From: JBFGJY01 sp041576975 | Lineage (GTDB): Bacteria > Pseudomonadota > Gammaproteobacteria > UBA4575 | Assembly (NCBI GenBank): GCA_041576975.1 | Contig: JBFGJY010000085.1 | Location: 1 to 8,043, forward strand | Direction: 5' to 3' | DNA length: 8,043 nucleotides | In this document: positions 1-6,398 of the stretch, piece by piece | How positions within the stretch are numbered: the first letter of the stretch is position 1 | How the letters are laid out: every line of letters starts with the position of its first letter | Program-made: the position numbers and the translations under genes | The notes under the pieces: model-generated | What the model was told of the DNA's origin: nothing | The model's database searches: none | What the model saw: only the letters and a program-made list of their open reading frames with translations

Positions 1-1
1 G

Positions 2-127
2 GAACCAACTTGCACAGAATTAATGAAGTCCGAAGCGCAGAAATTTTGTAGGGACCTGCAAGCAATGGAAAGTGAGAGCCAGCTAAAAACCGGACAGTCC
101 AGGTCAAATAAAAAATGTGTTGCTTGA
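2..127 (+). CDS. Possible C-terminal fragment of an unrecognised protein (enters from left edge)
   Basis: A frame open from base 2 to a TGA at 125-127 gives 41 residues with no start inside that is clearly the real one (an internal ATG lies at 23). The peptide is polar and charged, has three cysteines and ends in a basic tail (SNKKCVA). I do not recognise it. If real, it is the tail of a gene transcribed toward lgt, so the two would be convergent. The caveat is strong: two minus-strand frames are also open across this stretch, one with an ATG at 134-136, so a coding assignment is uncertain. The first ~105 bases look less AT-rich than the following intergenic bases, which mildly favours coding or a structured RNA. 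Confidence 0.3.
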   Translation, partial: EPTCTELMKSEAQKFCRDLQAMESESQLKTGQSRSNKKCVA

Positions 128-154
128 GAATTTGCATGCTTATTTATTTAAATT

Positions 155-178
155 AAAAAAAGCCATCATTTATGAGGC
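155..178 (-). terminator. Probable rho-independent terminator of lgt
   Basis: Read on the minus strand just after the lgt stop, GCCTCA pairs with TGA-t-GGC (one bulged T) around a TAAA loop. The hairpin is followed directly by seven T residues (plus-strand A run 155-161). The stem is short, but the position about 20 bases past the lgt stop and the T tract fit an intrinsic terminator. Confidence 0.5.
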
Positions 179-198
179 GGTCTTATGCGATATGCGGG

Positions 199-996
199 TT
201 ACTTATCTTTAGCTATTCCAAACTTTTTGTAGGCCAACCACATCGTTACAATGCCTACAATAATCATAGGCGCTGTGAGCAATTGCCCCATAGTTAACCA
301 GCCAAATGCAATAAAATTCAGATGCGCATCAGGCTCACGCACAAACTCAACCACAAATCGAAATACGCCATACAGCAATACAAATAAGCCAGCCACGGCG
401 CCAATTGGACGTGGTTGTTTTGCAAACAACCACAACACCACGAACATAACTAAGCCTTCTAAAAAGGCTTGATATAGCTGTGAAGGGTGTCTTGCCAATT
501 CATCAGCTTTGGGAAACACCATCGCCCAAGGTACATCTGTTGCACGACCCCACAACTCACCGTTTATAAAATTACCTATTCGGCCTGCACCTAACCCTAT
601 AGGCACCAGTGGGGCAACAAAGTCGCATAAGCGTAAAAATCCATAGCCTTTAGCACGTTGGAAAAGCCATAAGGCAATGATCACCCCTAGCAAACCACCA
701 TGAAAACTCATTCCACCTTCCCAGATTTTAAATAAATAAAGTGGATTTTCTAAAAAATAAGAAAAATTATAAAACAACACAGAACCAATTCGACCCCCAA
801 GGATCACACCTAACATTCCATAAAATAAGATGTCGCCAACTTCACTAGGTTGTACAACAGTATGTTCTTTTTTGGCATGCACCCGCCCTAACCACCAAAA
901 TCCTAAAAACCCAATGGCATACATAAACCCATACCATCGCAATTTAAGGGGTCCAATAGAAAAAATCACTGGATCAATTTCTGGAAAACTCAACAT
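199..996 (-). CDS. lgt: Prolipoprotein diacylglyceryl transferase Lgt
   Basis: Lgt is an inner-membrane enzyme that moves diacylglycerol from phosphatidylglycerol to the lipobox cysteine of prelipoproteins, the first step of lipoprotein maturation. The 265-residue product opens with FPEIDPVIFSIGPLKLRWYG, typical of the family. It carries GGRIGSVLFYN (67-77), GGMSFHGG (94-101) with the conserved His99, and the family signature GRIGNFINGELWG (138-150) with Arg139 and Asn142. HPSQLYQ (170-176) and YGVFRFVVEF (209-218), with Arg213, follow. Several hydrophobic segments span the protein. It is shorter than the E. coli enzyme mainly because it lacks the insert before the HPSQLYE motif, as in many other bacteria. 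The ATG at 994-996 is the first in frame after an upstream stop; the ribosome site is weak. The E. coli partner thyA is not seen next to it. A lipoprotein substrate is encoded at 5119 in this window. Confidence 0.97.
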   Translation of the reverse strand: MLSFPEIDPVIFSIGPLKLRWYGFMYAIGFLGFWWLGRVHAKKEHTVVQPSEVGDILFYGMLGVILGGRIGSVLFYNFSYFLENPLYLFKIWEGGMSFHGGLLGVIIALWLFQRAKGYGFLRLCDFVAPLVPIGLGAGRIGNFINGELWGRATDVPWAMVFPKADELARHPSQLYQAFLEGLVMFVVLWLFAKQPRPIGAVAGLFVLLYGVFRFVVEFVREPDAHLNFIAFGWLTMGQLLTAPMIIVGIVTMWLAYKKFGIAKDK

Positions 997-1126
997 ACTT
1001 GCATCATATCACTTGCATAACAGTTAAACTTAGCAATAGGAGTAAATGAATTTATGTATAAAAATTGAACAGCTTCAAAACAACAAATTAATTTTTGCAA
1101 ACACCATAATATCTTTATCAAAATTT

Positions 1127-1131
1127 GAGAG
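1127..1131 (+). promoter_or_regulatory. Ribosome binding site of the DUF255 gene
   Basis: GAGAG lies 9 bases before the ATG at 1141 and supports that start. The resulting N-terminus, which reaches the conserved QTSPYLLQHAENPVDWYPW block at residues 11-29, is the usual one for this family. Confidence 0.5.
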
Positions 1132-1140
1132 CATCCATAT

Positions 1141-3237
1141 ATGGGTCAAACTAAAAATCATCTTGCAGATCAAACCAGTCCTTACTTACTTCAACATGCT
1201 GAAAATCCCGTGGACTGGTATCCATGGTGTGAAGCAGCTCTTGAACGTGCTAAACATGAAAACAAACCAATTTTATTGTCGATCGGATACTCTGCATGTC
1301 ATTGGTGCCATGTAATGGCACATGAGTCTTTTGAAGATGAAGCCACAGCAAAAATCATGAATGAATTATTCATTAATATCAAAATTGATCGCGAAGAACG
1401 CCCCGATATCGATAAAATTTATCAAACTGCTCAATTTCTACTTACACAACGCACTGGTGGTTGGCCATTAACTATGTTTTTAACCCCCGATGATCAAATG
1501 CCTTTTTTTGGGGGAACTTATTTTCCTAATGTACCGCGCCATGGACTACCTGCCTTTAAAGACTTGCTGCGACATATTTCAAACTTTTATGAGAATAAAC
1601 GTGATGAAATTACCACTCAAAATCAATCTATACATACCGCATTACAGCAAATTTATGAACCCAACTATTCTAAAATAGACTTATCACCATCTATTTTAGA
1701 TACCTGTAATCAACACTTGGAACAGACGTTCGACGCACGTTATGGTGGATTTGGAAACGCGCCGAAATTTCCTCACCCTACTAATCTCGAGCGGCTCTTG
1801 CGTTATTACGCACAATCAACATTTGCACAGAATAAAAATCCACGCGCCTTACACACGGCGATCTTTACTTTAGAAAAAATGGCATCAGGAGGAATTTACG
1901 ATCATTTAGGCGGTGGTTTCAGTCGTTATTCAGTTGACGCATATTGGATGATTCCACATTTTGAAAAAATGCTTTACGACAATGGTCCCTTGCTTGCCTT
2001 ATACGCACAGTCTTATGCGTTAACTTATGCCGAACAATTTAAAAATGTCTGCGAAGGTACCGCAAAATGGGTAATGCGTGAAATGCAGTCTCCTGAAGGT
2101 GGCTATTATTCTACCTTGGATGCAGACTCAGAAGGAAAAGAGGGCAAGTACTACGTGTGGGCACGAAATCAAATTGAAGATGCTTTAACCGCAGATGAGT
2201 ATGCAGTCTTTGCACCTCATTTTGGTATCGACCGCACACCGAACTTTGAAGGAAAGTATCATCTACACATATTTAAAAACGAACAAGAGATATGTGATGC
2301 ACAATCACTTAGCTCAATAAAGTTTAACAACTTCATCAAAAGCGCTAAACACAAATTATTTTCTCTGCGTGAGCAACGCATACGACCTGGTCGTGATGAA
2401 AAGATTCTTACTAGTTGGAATGCTTTAATGATCCGCGGCATGGCGATTGCAGGACGAATTTTAAACCAATATGAATATATAGAATCGGCGGAACAGGCCT
2501 TGCATTTTCTCCAAAAAATTATGTGGAAGAATCAACGCCTGTTTGCGACCTATAAAGACGGAAAAGCACATCTAGATGCTTACCTTGATGATTATGCGTT
2601 TTTGCTGGATGCCCTACTTGAAATGTTACAGGCCCGTTGGCGAACAGAAGATTTAAATTGGGCCTGCGAATTAGCCGATGTTCTCTTAGAGCACTTTGAA
2701 GATAAGCCCTCAGGTGGTTTCTACTTCACAGCAAGTGACCATGAACGACTCATTCAGCGACCTAAAACCTTTAGTGATGAATCCACTCCTTCTGGAAATG
2801 GAATTGCTGCATTTGCCTTAGCGCGTTTAGGCTATCTATTAGGCGAAACAGTATATATAGAAGCCTCAGAACGTGTACTGCAAATTGCCGGGCAAGCAAT
2901 CAGTCAATCGCCAATGGGGCATGCAAGCCTGTTGCACGCCTATGAGGAACAAATTTATTCCCCACAACTTATCATTCTACGTGGGCAAGCAAACGAACTA
3001 ATTAAATGGCAACAAGCATGTGCCCTTGGTTATTCGCCACAGCGCTTAGTGTTTGCAGTTGATTACGATGCTGAAAATTTGCCAAGTGCACTAGCAGAAA
3101 AAAATTACAGAGAAACCAGCCACGAAGGAGTTACCGCTTATGTTTGCCAAGGAATGCGATGTGATGCACCAATTGAAAGCTTTGAGGAACTACAAAATGT
3201 CCTCGCCAAAACCAGTATTCAACCACCAAGCCATTAA
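1141..3237 (+). CDS. DUF255 thioredoxin-like protein (YyaL/SPATA20 family)
   Basis: This 698-residue protein belongs to the family that includes Bacillus YyaL and mammalian SPATA20. It has an N-terminal thioredoxin-like domain (about residues 5-165) and a C-terminal alpha/alpha-barrel of the six-hairpin glycosidase type (about 190-680). Family landmarks are TSPYLLQHAENPVDWYPW (12-29), SIGYSACHWCHVMAHESF with a CxxC pair at Cys53 and Cys56, IDREERPDIDKIY, GGWPLTMFLTPD, GGFGNAPKFPHP (202-213) and PHFEKMLYDN (272-281). The family's biochemical role is not firmly established; the CxxC suggests redox activity and the barrel suggests binding of a carbohydrate-like ligand, both inference. No signal peptide is visible, so it is probably cytoplasmic. 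It is full length and intact. The acyltransferase gene starts 17 bases after its stop and probably shares its transcript. Confidence 0.93.
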   Translation: MGQTKNHLADQTSPYLLQHAENPVDWYPWCEAALERAKHENKPILLSIGYSACHWCHVMAHESFEDEATAKIMNELFINIKIDREERPDIDKIYQTAQFLLTQRTGGWPLTMFLTPDDQMPFFGGTYFPNVPRHGLPAFKDLLRHISNFYENKRDEITTQNQSIHTALQQIYEPNYSKIDLSPSILDTCNQHLEQTFDARYGGFGNAPKFPHPTNLERLLRYYAQSTFAQNKNPRALHTAIFTLEKMASGGIYDHLGGGFSRYSVDAYWMIPHFEKMLYDNGPLLALYAQSYALTYAEQFKNVCEGTAKWVMREMQSPEGGYYSTLDADSEGKEGKYYVWARNQIEDALTADEYAVFAPHFGIDRTPNFEGKYHLHIFKNEQEICDAQSLSSIKFNNFIKSAKHKLFSLREQRIRPGRDEKILTSWNALMIRGMAIAGRILNQYEYIESAEQALHFLQKIMWKNQRLFATYKDGKAHLDAYLDDYAFLLDALLEMLQARWRTEDLNWACELADVLLEHFEDKPSGGFYFTASDHERLIQRPKTFSDESTPSGNGIAAFALARLGYLLGETVYIEASERVLQIAGQAISQSPMGHASLLHAYEEQIYSPQLIILRGQANELIKWQQACALGYSPQRLVFAVDYDAENLPSALAEKNYRETSHEGVTAYVCQGMRCDAPIESFEELQNVLAKTSIQPPSH

Positions 3238-3254
3238 ACAATTAACGTGTAAAA

Positions 3255-4004
3255 ATGAATGCATGTCGAGGTACGTTGCGATTACTGCACTTAATCGCAC
3301 ATATACTTAAAGGTCTATTTATATCTTACACCAAATTACATGGCACACAGAGCCATGACCTTACTGTAGCACAACATAAGATTATCCAAACCTGGCTACA
3401 CCGTAGTGCTGAAATAATTGGTATCGATATACGAGTTCATGGTGAGCTCACAAATCCTCCAACGTTTGTTGTTGCTAATCATATTTCATGGTTAGATATA
3501 TTAATAATCTCTTCCGTGTTACCTGTTTCTTTTTTGTCTAAAGTAGAGGTCCGTGATTGGCCATTAGTAGGTACCCTTGCGGCAAAGGCTGGTACTCTAT
3601 TTATTCATCGCGGTTCTAAAAACGGTGCAGCGGAAGCCATCGACTTAATGCAGACAAAACTAAAAGCAGGTCATAGTGTCGCTTCTTTTCCTGAAGCTAA
3701 AACTACAGATGGGACTTCGGTGCATATTTTTCATTCGCGCCTGTTTGCTGCAGCCATTGAAACTGAATCCTTAATTCAGCCGGTTGCCTTACGTTACCCA
3801 CACACCAATGGCGTAAATCCAATTGTGCCTTTTATCGAAGAACCTAATTTAGTTACACATGCGTTTCATATTATGTCTGCAAAACGCACTATCGCAGAGG
3901 TGACTTTATGCAAACCCATAAAAAGTAAAGATCAGATGAGGAAAAAAATAGCGCAATCTGCAAGAGAAGCAATTGCAAATGTGGTAGAGGTTTCGGCTCA
4001 GTAG
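3255..4004 (+). CDS. PlsC-type lysophospholipid acyltransferase
   Basis: A 249-residue membrane-associated acyltransferase of the 1-acyl-glycerol-3-phosphate acyltransferase (PlsC/LPLAT) superfamily, expected to add an acyl chain to a lysophospholipid in the inner membrane. The catalytic HX4D box is NHISWLD, with His76 and Asp81. Block II is GTLFIHRGS (113-121), and block III is FPEAKTTDG (145-153), followed by FHSRLFAAAI (159-168) and the IQPVALRY block (174-181). Block III normally reads FPEGT; here Gly-Thr is replaced by Ala-Lys, while the Glu is kept. A hydrophobic stretch near residues 8-26 may be a membrane anchor. The ATG has no clear Shine-Dalgarno sequence and may depend on translation of the DUF255 gene 17 bases upstream. 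Whether this is the main PlsC or a specialised acyltransferase cannot be told from sequence alone, so no symbol is assigned. It converges with tpx, with 3 bases between the stop codons. Confidence 0.88.
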   Translation: MNACRGTLRLLHLIAHILKGLFISYTKLHGTQSHDLTVAQHKIIQTWLHRSAEIIGIDIRVHGELTNPPTFVVANHISWLDILIISSVLPVSFLSKVEVRDWPLVGTLAAKAGTLFIHRGSKNGAAEAIDLMQTKLKAGHSVASFPEAKTTDGTSVHIFHSRLFAAAIETESLIQPVALRYPHTNGVNPIVPFIEEPNLVTHAFHIMSAKRTIAEVTLCKPIKSKDQMRKKIAQSAREAIANVVEVSAQ

Positions 4005-4007
4005 ATT

Positions 4008-4508
4008 TTAAGCCAGAGCTTGTATTGCTGCTTCATAATCGGGTTCATTTGCAATTTCACTGACGAGCTCCGTATGCACAACTGAATTATCCTGATCTAA
4101 TACCACAATCGCACGAGCGGTTATCCCAGCTAAAGGGCCATCTTCAATTAGTACGCCATAATCCCGTGAGAAATCTTTTGTGCGCATCACGGATAAAGGA
4201 ATAACATTTTCCAAAGTTTCTGTCCCACAAAATCGCGACATTGCAAAGGGTAAGTCTGCAGCAATAACTAAGATGACGGTATCTTCATGCTCTTTAGCAT
4301 AGTCATCGAATTTCTTTGTTGAAATTGCGCAAACTGGTGTGTCTAAGCTTGGAACAATGCTAAGAATTTTTTTCTTACCGGGAAATGTAGAAAGTGATAC
4401 ATTTTCTAGATCTTTATTTACTAAAGTAAAATCAGGTGCTGACGCACCTATTTCAGGTAAATTTCCATTTGTATGAATTTCATTTCCTTGCAATGTAATT
4501 GTTGCCAT
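4008..4508 (-). CDS. tpx: Thiol peroxidase Tpx (atypical 2-Cys peroxiredoxin)
   Basis: Tpx reduces hydrogen peroxide and alkyl hydroperoxides using thioredoxin as electron donor. The 166-residue product aligns along its whole length with E. coli Tpx (168 residues). PSLDTPVC holds the peroxidatic cysteine Cys60 and Thr57, SRFCG holds the resolving cysteine Cys94, and Arg132 in TARAIVVLD completes the usual active-site triad. I chose the ATG at 4506-4508 rather than the in-frame TTG at 4521-4523, because the latter overlaps a good ribosome site and the ATG start gives the usual MATITLQGN N-terminus. It is probably cytoplasmic or periplasm-adjacent without a signal peptide. The gene is monocistronic as far as can be seen: its tail abuts the acyltransferase gene and its upstream neighbour on the same strand is a dead gcvH. 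Its promoter should lie in 4509-4632, but I cannot fix it. Confidence 0.96.
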   Translation of the reverse strand: MATITLQGNEIHTNGNLPEIGASAPDFTLVNKDLENVSLSTFPGKKKILSIVPSLDTPVCAISTKKFDDYAKEHEDTVILVIAADLPFAMSRFCGTETLENVIPLSVMRTKDFSRDYGVLIEDGPLAGITARAIVVLDQDNSVVHTELVSEIANEPDYEAAIQALA

Positions 4509-4515
4509 TATTTTT

Positions 4516-4521
4516 CTCTCC
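4516..4521 (-). promoter_or_regulatory. Ribosome binding site deciding the tpx start
   Basis: GGAGAG on the minus strand sits 7 bases before the ATG at 4506-4508. Because it overlaps the in-frame TTG at 4521-4523, it argues that the five extra residues from that TTG are not translated. Confidence 0.75.
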
Positions 4522-4632
4522 AATAGTGAAATTTAATCAAAACTTGTCTGACTAAATCTTAAGAATTCTGTTTTGAGTTGTTATTTAGCTAAGCTATATG
4601 CGCATTAACATTATTAAAAAAACTTTAGTGCA

Positions 4633-4996
4633 CTATTTAGATACATAAGAGTCATATTGGCTTGCATTCATCAGGCTGTCAATTGCGTTTTATCCTGTAG
4701 CTCTAATTTACATATCGAGCTAGTCTGATAGGGCGCATTATTTATTATTTCGGACGATTCAGCTAAAATCTCATAAATTTCAATGACTTTTCCATCTATC
4801 GGGTATGAACATCACTTGTTGTTTTGACCTATTCCACAACTGCATAAGCTCGGCCTGACTTATTTACACAGTGTTAATCAGGCAGCTCAACAAAAATGAT
4901 ATCACCAAGCTCAGAGCGTGCATATCCTATAATACCAATCTTAGCCATAGTAATGGTTTTCATCTGCAACGACATATTTTTTACAAATTGATTCAA
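4633..4996 (-). pseudogene. gcvH: Decayed glycine cleavage system H protein gene
   Basis: GcvH is the small lipoyl carrier of the glycine cleavage system. No intact frame survives here, but three minus-strand segments join into a full-length match. Segment one starts at a TTG (4994-4996), has FVKN and KIGIIGYARSELGDIIFVEL, meets an in-frame TAA (4874-4876), then continues as YAVVE, a TAG (4829-4831), and VKTTSDVH. The TAG replaces Ser of the lipoylation motif E-S-V-K; the lipoyl lysine codon remains at 4823-4825. A one-base deletion near 4803-4804 shifts to PIDGKVIEIYEILAES, then EIINNAPYQ and KLELQDKTQL. A second one-base deletion near 4678-4679 shifts to SLMNASQYDSYVSK and a TAG at 4633-4635. 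Restoring two bases gives about 121 codons, close to the normal ~125-130. From IGI onward it aligns with E. coli GcvH essentially without gaps. Several independent lesions make sequencing error unlikely. It fills most of the gap between tpx and the copper chaperone. Confidence 0.9.
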
Positions 4997-5060
4997 TTAT
5001 CTACAGTGCTGTTTATAAATGTGTTCTCAAATTAAAATAGAAAGCTTTCATTGCGTAACT

Positions 5061-5066
5061 TATAAT
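5061..5066 (+). promoter_or_regulatory. Candidate -10 box of the copper chaperone gene
   Basis: A perfect TATAAT lies 52 bases before the ATG at 5119. No good -35 box stands 16-18 bases upstream, and the region is so AT-rich that chance matches are common, so this is only a candidate. Confidence 0.3.
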
Positions 5067-5118
5067 AATAAATGCTTTATTTTATACCATCGAATAATTA
5101 TTCATTGGAAATTCACTA

Positions 5119-5553
5119 ATGCATAAATTATTAATTATTTTTTCCTGTATACTGCTTACATCTTGTACACAAGAAGAACCAAACTCAATCACAATACAAG
5201 ATGCCTGGATTCGAGAAGCGCCTCCTAATGCTTCTGCAATGGCGGGATATTTGACTATCAATAATACGACCTCACAAGAAAGCATTCTCACTTTTGCAAA
5301 AAGCAAACACTTTAAAACAATTGAATTTCATCGCACGATAATCAAAGATGGTGTTGCCAAAATGCGTCGTAATGATGAACTAACAATTCCTGCTGGTAAT
5401 TCGCTGGAATTCAAACCTGGAGATTTGCATTTAATGCTTATGAGCCCAAAGGCTGAACTCAAAGCCAATGATGAAGTCACGGTAACACTTTGCATATTAA
5501 TTGATGACAAGATTGAGGAATTAGATGTCATCATGCCAGTCAAAAAACCTTAA
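5119..5553 (+). CDS. PCu(A)C-family periplasmic copper chaperone, lipoprotein
   Basis: PCu(A)C proteins bind Cu(I) outside the cytoplasm and deliver it to cuproenzymes, classically the CuA centre of cytochrome c oxidase. The 144-residue product has a short hydrophobic leader ending in a lipobox LTSC with Cys16, so it should be lipidated by Lgt and membrane-anchored. The domain runs from ITIQDAWIREAPPNASAMAGYL (24-45) to the end. The copper motif H(M)X10MX21HXM is met with exact spacing: His71, Met82, His104 and Met106. The optional Met after the first His is Arg72 here. GGAAA at 5107-5111, 7 bases before the ATG, serves as ribosome site. It stands alone: the dead gcvH upstream is on the other strand, and 123 bases separate it from tupB on the same strand. 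Read-through into tupBCA is possible, since no clear T-tailed terminator follows. Confidence 0.92.
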   Translation: MHKLLIIFSCILLTSCTQEEPNSITIQDAWIREAPPNASAMAGYLTINNTTSQESILTFAKSKHFKTIEFHRTIIKDGVAKMRRNDELTIPAGNSLEFKPGDLHLMLMSPKAELKANDEVTVTLCILIDDKIEELDVIMPVKKP

Positions 5554-5602
5554 CCCTAATATTATTCTGGATTTACTTATTTTTATCCCTAAATAGAGCT
5601 CT

Positions 5603-5626
5603 TACCGTCATACCATTCCGGTATGA
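5603..5626 (+). repeat. Palindromic element upstream of tupB, similar to that at 8020-8043
   Basis: TCATACC (5608-5614) pairs perfectly with GGTATGA (5620-5626) around ATTCC. Alternatively TACCG (5603-5607) pairs with CGGTA (5619-5623). There is no T run after it, so it is a poor intrinsic terminator. Its right arm contains TATGAT (5622-5627), a fair -10 box, so it could equally be an operator over a tupB promoter. The core ACCGTCATACCATTCCGGT recurs with small changes after tupA. Confidence 0.5.
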
Positions 5627-5653
5627 TTTACTTAAAGAATAATTCACACCTAG

Positions 5654-5664
5654 TCACTTTGTGA
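5654..5664 (+). repeat. Short palindrome just before tupB
   Basis: TCAC-TTT-GTGA is a perfect 11-base inverted repeat ending 12 bases before the first possible tupB start. It may be a weak hairpin in the leader or a protein-binding site; a chance palindrome of this size is also quite possible. Confidence 0.3.
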
Positions 5665-5676
5665 TCTGAGAATTGA

Positions 5677-6393
5677 TTGGTACTCGTCTTGAACGATTTT
5701 TCACAAGCTTTTTTTAAAGCGATTCAGCTTATTACTCAGCTCAATCCTGATCTTTTAGAGATTGTTAGTTTATCTTTGCGTGTCAGCCTAACAGCCGTGT
5801 TTATTGCAAGCCTGATTGGCTTGCCACTTGGTGCGGCACTAGCTTTATATAAGTTTTATGGAAGAGGTTTAATTGCTGCAATATTGAATGCGTTTATGGG
5901 ATTACCACCCGTAGTAGTGGGCTTAGTCGTTTACTTAATTCTGTCGCGTTCTGGCCCGCTTGGAGTTTTAGGTTTATTGTTTACGCCAACAGCCATGATC
6001 ATTGCACAAGTTTGTTTAATCACTCCCATCATTGCCGCATTAAGTAGACAAACTATCATGGACGCCAATTTCGAATATCACGAGCAACTACGTGCTTTGG
6101 GTGCAAAATCATTGCGCATGATGAGGACATTATTATGGGAAACAAAATATAGCTTATTGACGTGTATAGTTGCTGGTTTTGGACGCGCAATTGCAGAAGT
6201 CGGTGCAGTATTAATTGTGGGCGGAAATATTAATCATTCTACACGCGTCATGACCACTGCTATTGCCCTTGAGACGCGAAAAGGCGATGTCGAACTTGCC
6301 TTGGCCTTAGGAATAATTTTAATTGTCATTTCTTTACTTGTGACATCCATCGTCATGAGTGTAAGACATGCTGCTTATCAATATTACAACTAA
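5677..6393 (+). CDS. tupB: Tungstate-type ABC transporter permease TupB
   Basis: TupB forms the inner-membrane channel of a tungstate importer. The 238-residue product closely fits the family: LSLRVSLTAVFIASLIGLPLG (32-52), FMGLPPVVVGLVVYLILSRSGPLG (73-96), LFTPTAMIIAQ (101-111), and AGFGRAIAEVGAVLIVGGNI (166-185) followed by TRVMTTAIALETRKGD. The ATPase-contact EAA loop is around residues 136-155 (EQLRALGAKSLRMMRTLLWE). About five or six hydrophobic segments span the membrane. No ATG start fits: an in-frame TGA at 5674-5676 is followed at once by TTG at 5677, and a second TTG lies at 5689. The shorter form (MNDFSQAFFKAI) resembles family N-termini better, but neither has a strong Shine-Dalgarno. 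It is the first gene of tupB-tupC-tupA, with tupC 5 bases downstream. Molybdate permease ModB is the alternative, but the TupA partner and the motif wording favour Tup. Confidence 0.92.
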   Translation: MVLVLNDFSQAFFKAIQLITQLNPDLLEIVSLSLRVSLTAVFIASLIGLPLGAALALYKFYGRGLIAAILNAFMGLPPVVVGLVVYLILSRSGPLGVLGLLFTPTAMIIAQVCLITPIIAALSRQTIMDANFEYHEQLRALGAKSLRMMRTLLWETKYSLLTCIVAGFGRAIAEVGAVLIVGGNINHSTRVMTTAIALETRKGDVELALALGIILIVISLLVTSIVMSVRHAAYQYYN

Positions 6394-6398
6394 ACATC

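Noticed and set aside
251..1027. Two plus-strand frames opposite lgt (251-472 and 830-1027)
   Set aside because: They are antisense to the conserved Lgt sequence, with low-complexity Asn/Thr-rich peptides typical of shadow frames.
1046..1315. 89-codon plus-strand frame overlapping the start of the DUF255 gene
   Set aside because: About two thirds lies out of frame within a clearly conserved gene, and the peptide has no recognisable features. Only its AGGAG site is worth noting, as a possible leader.
2259..2441. 60-codon minus-strand frame inside the DUF255 gene
   Set aside because: It is a shadow of a conserved coding region, with no ribosome site or family likeness.
1141..4004. DUF255 plus acyltransferase as a new lipid-modifying system
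   Set aside because: Both are common stand-alone family members, and the short spacing shows only likely co-transcription; nothing in the sequence ties the functions together.
4586..4635. Palindromes TAGCTAAGCTA (4586-4596) and TAGTGCACTA (4626-4635) upstream of tpx
   Set aside because: They are short and in AT-rich DNA. The second overlaps the relic gcvH stop and precedes a T run on the minus strand, but its 2-base loop makes a poor terminator hairpin, so I do not call either as a site.
5082..5543. Two minus-strand frames opposite the copper chaperone gene
   Set aside because: The plus-strand product has an exact copper motif and lipobox; the antisense frames have neither start signals nor recognisable domains.
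5554..5676. Molybdenum/tungsten cofactor riboswitch before tupB
   Set aside because: The 123-base gap is considered as a location, but I cannot see the conserved core of that riboswitch class, only small palindromes.
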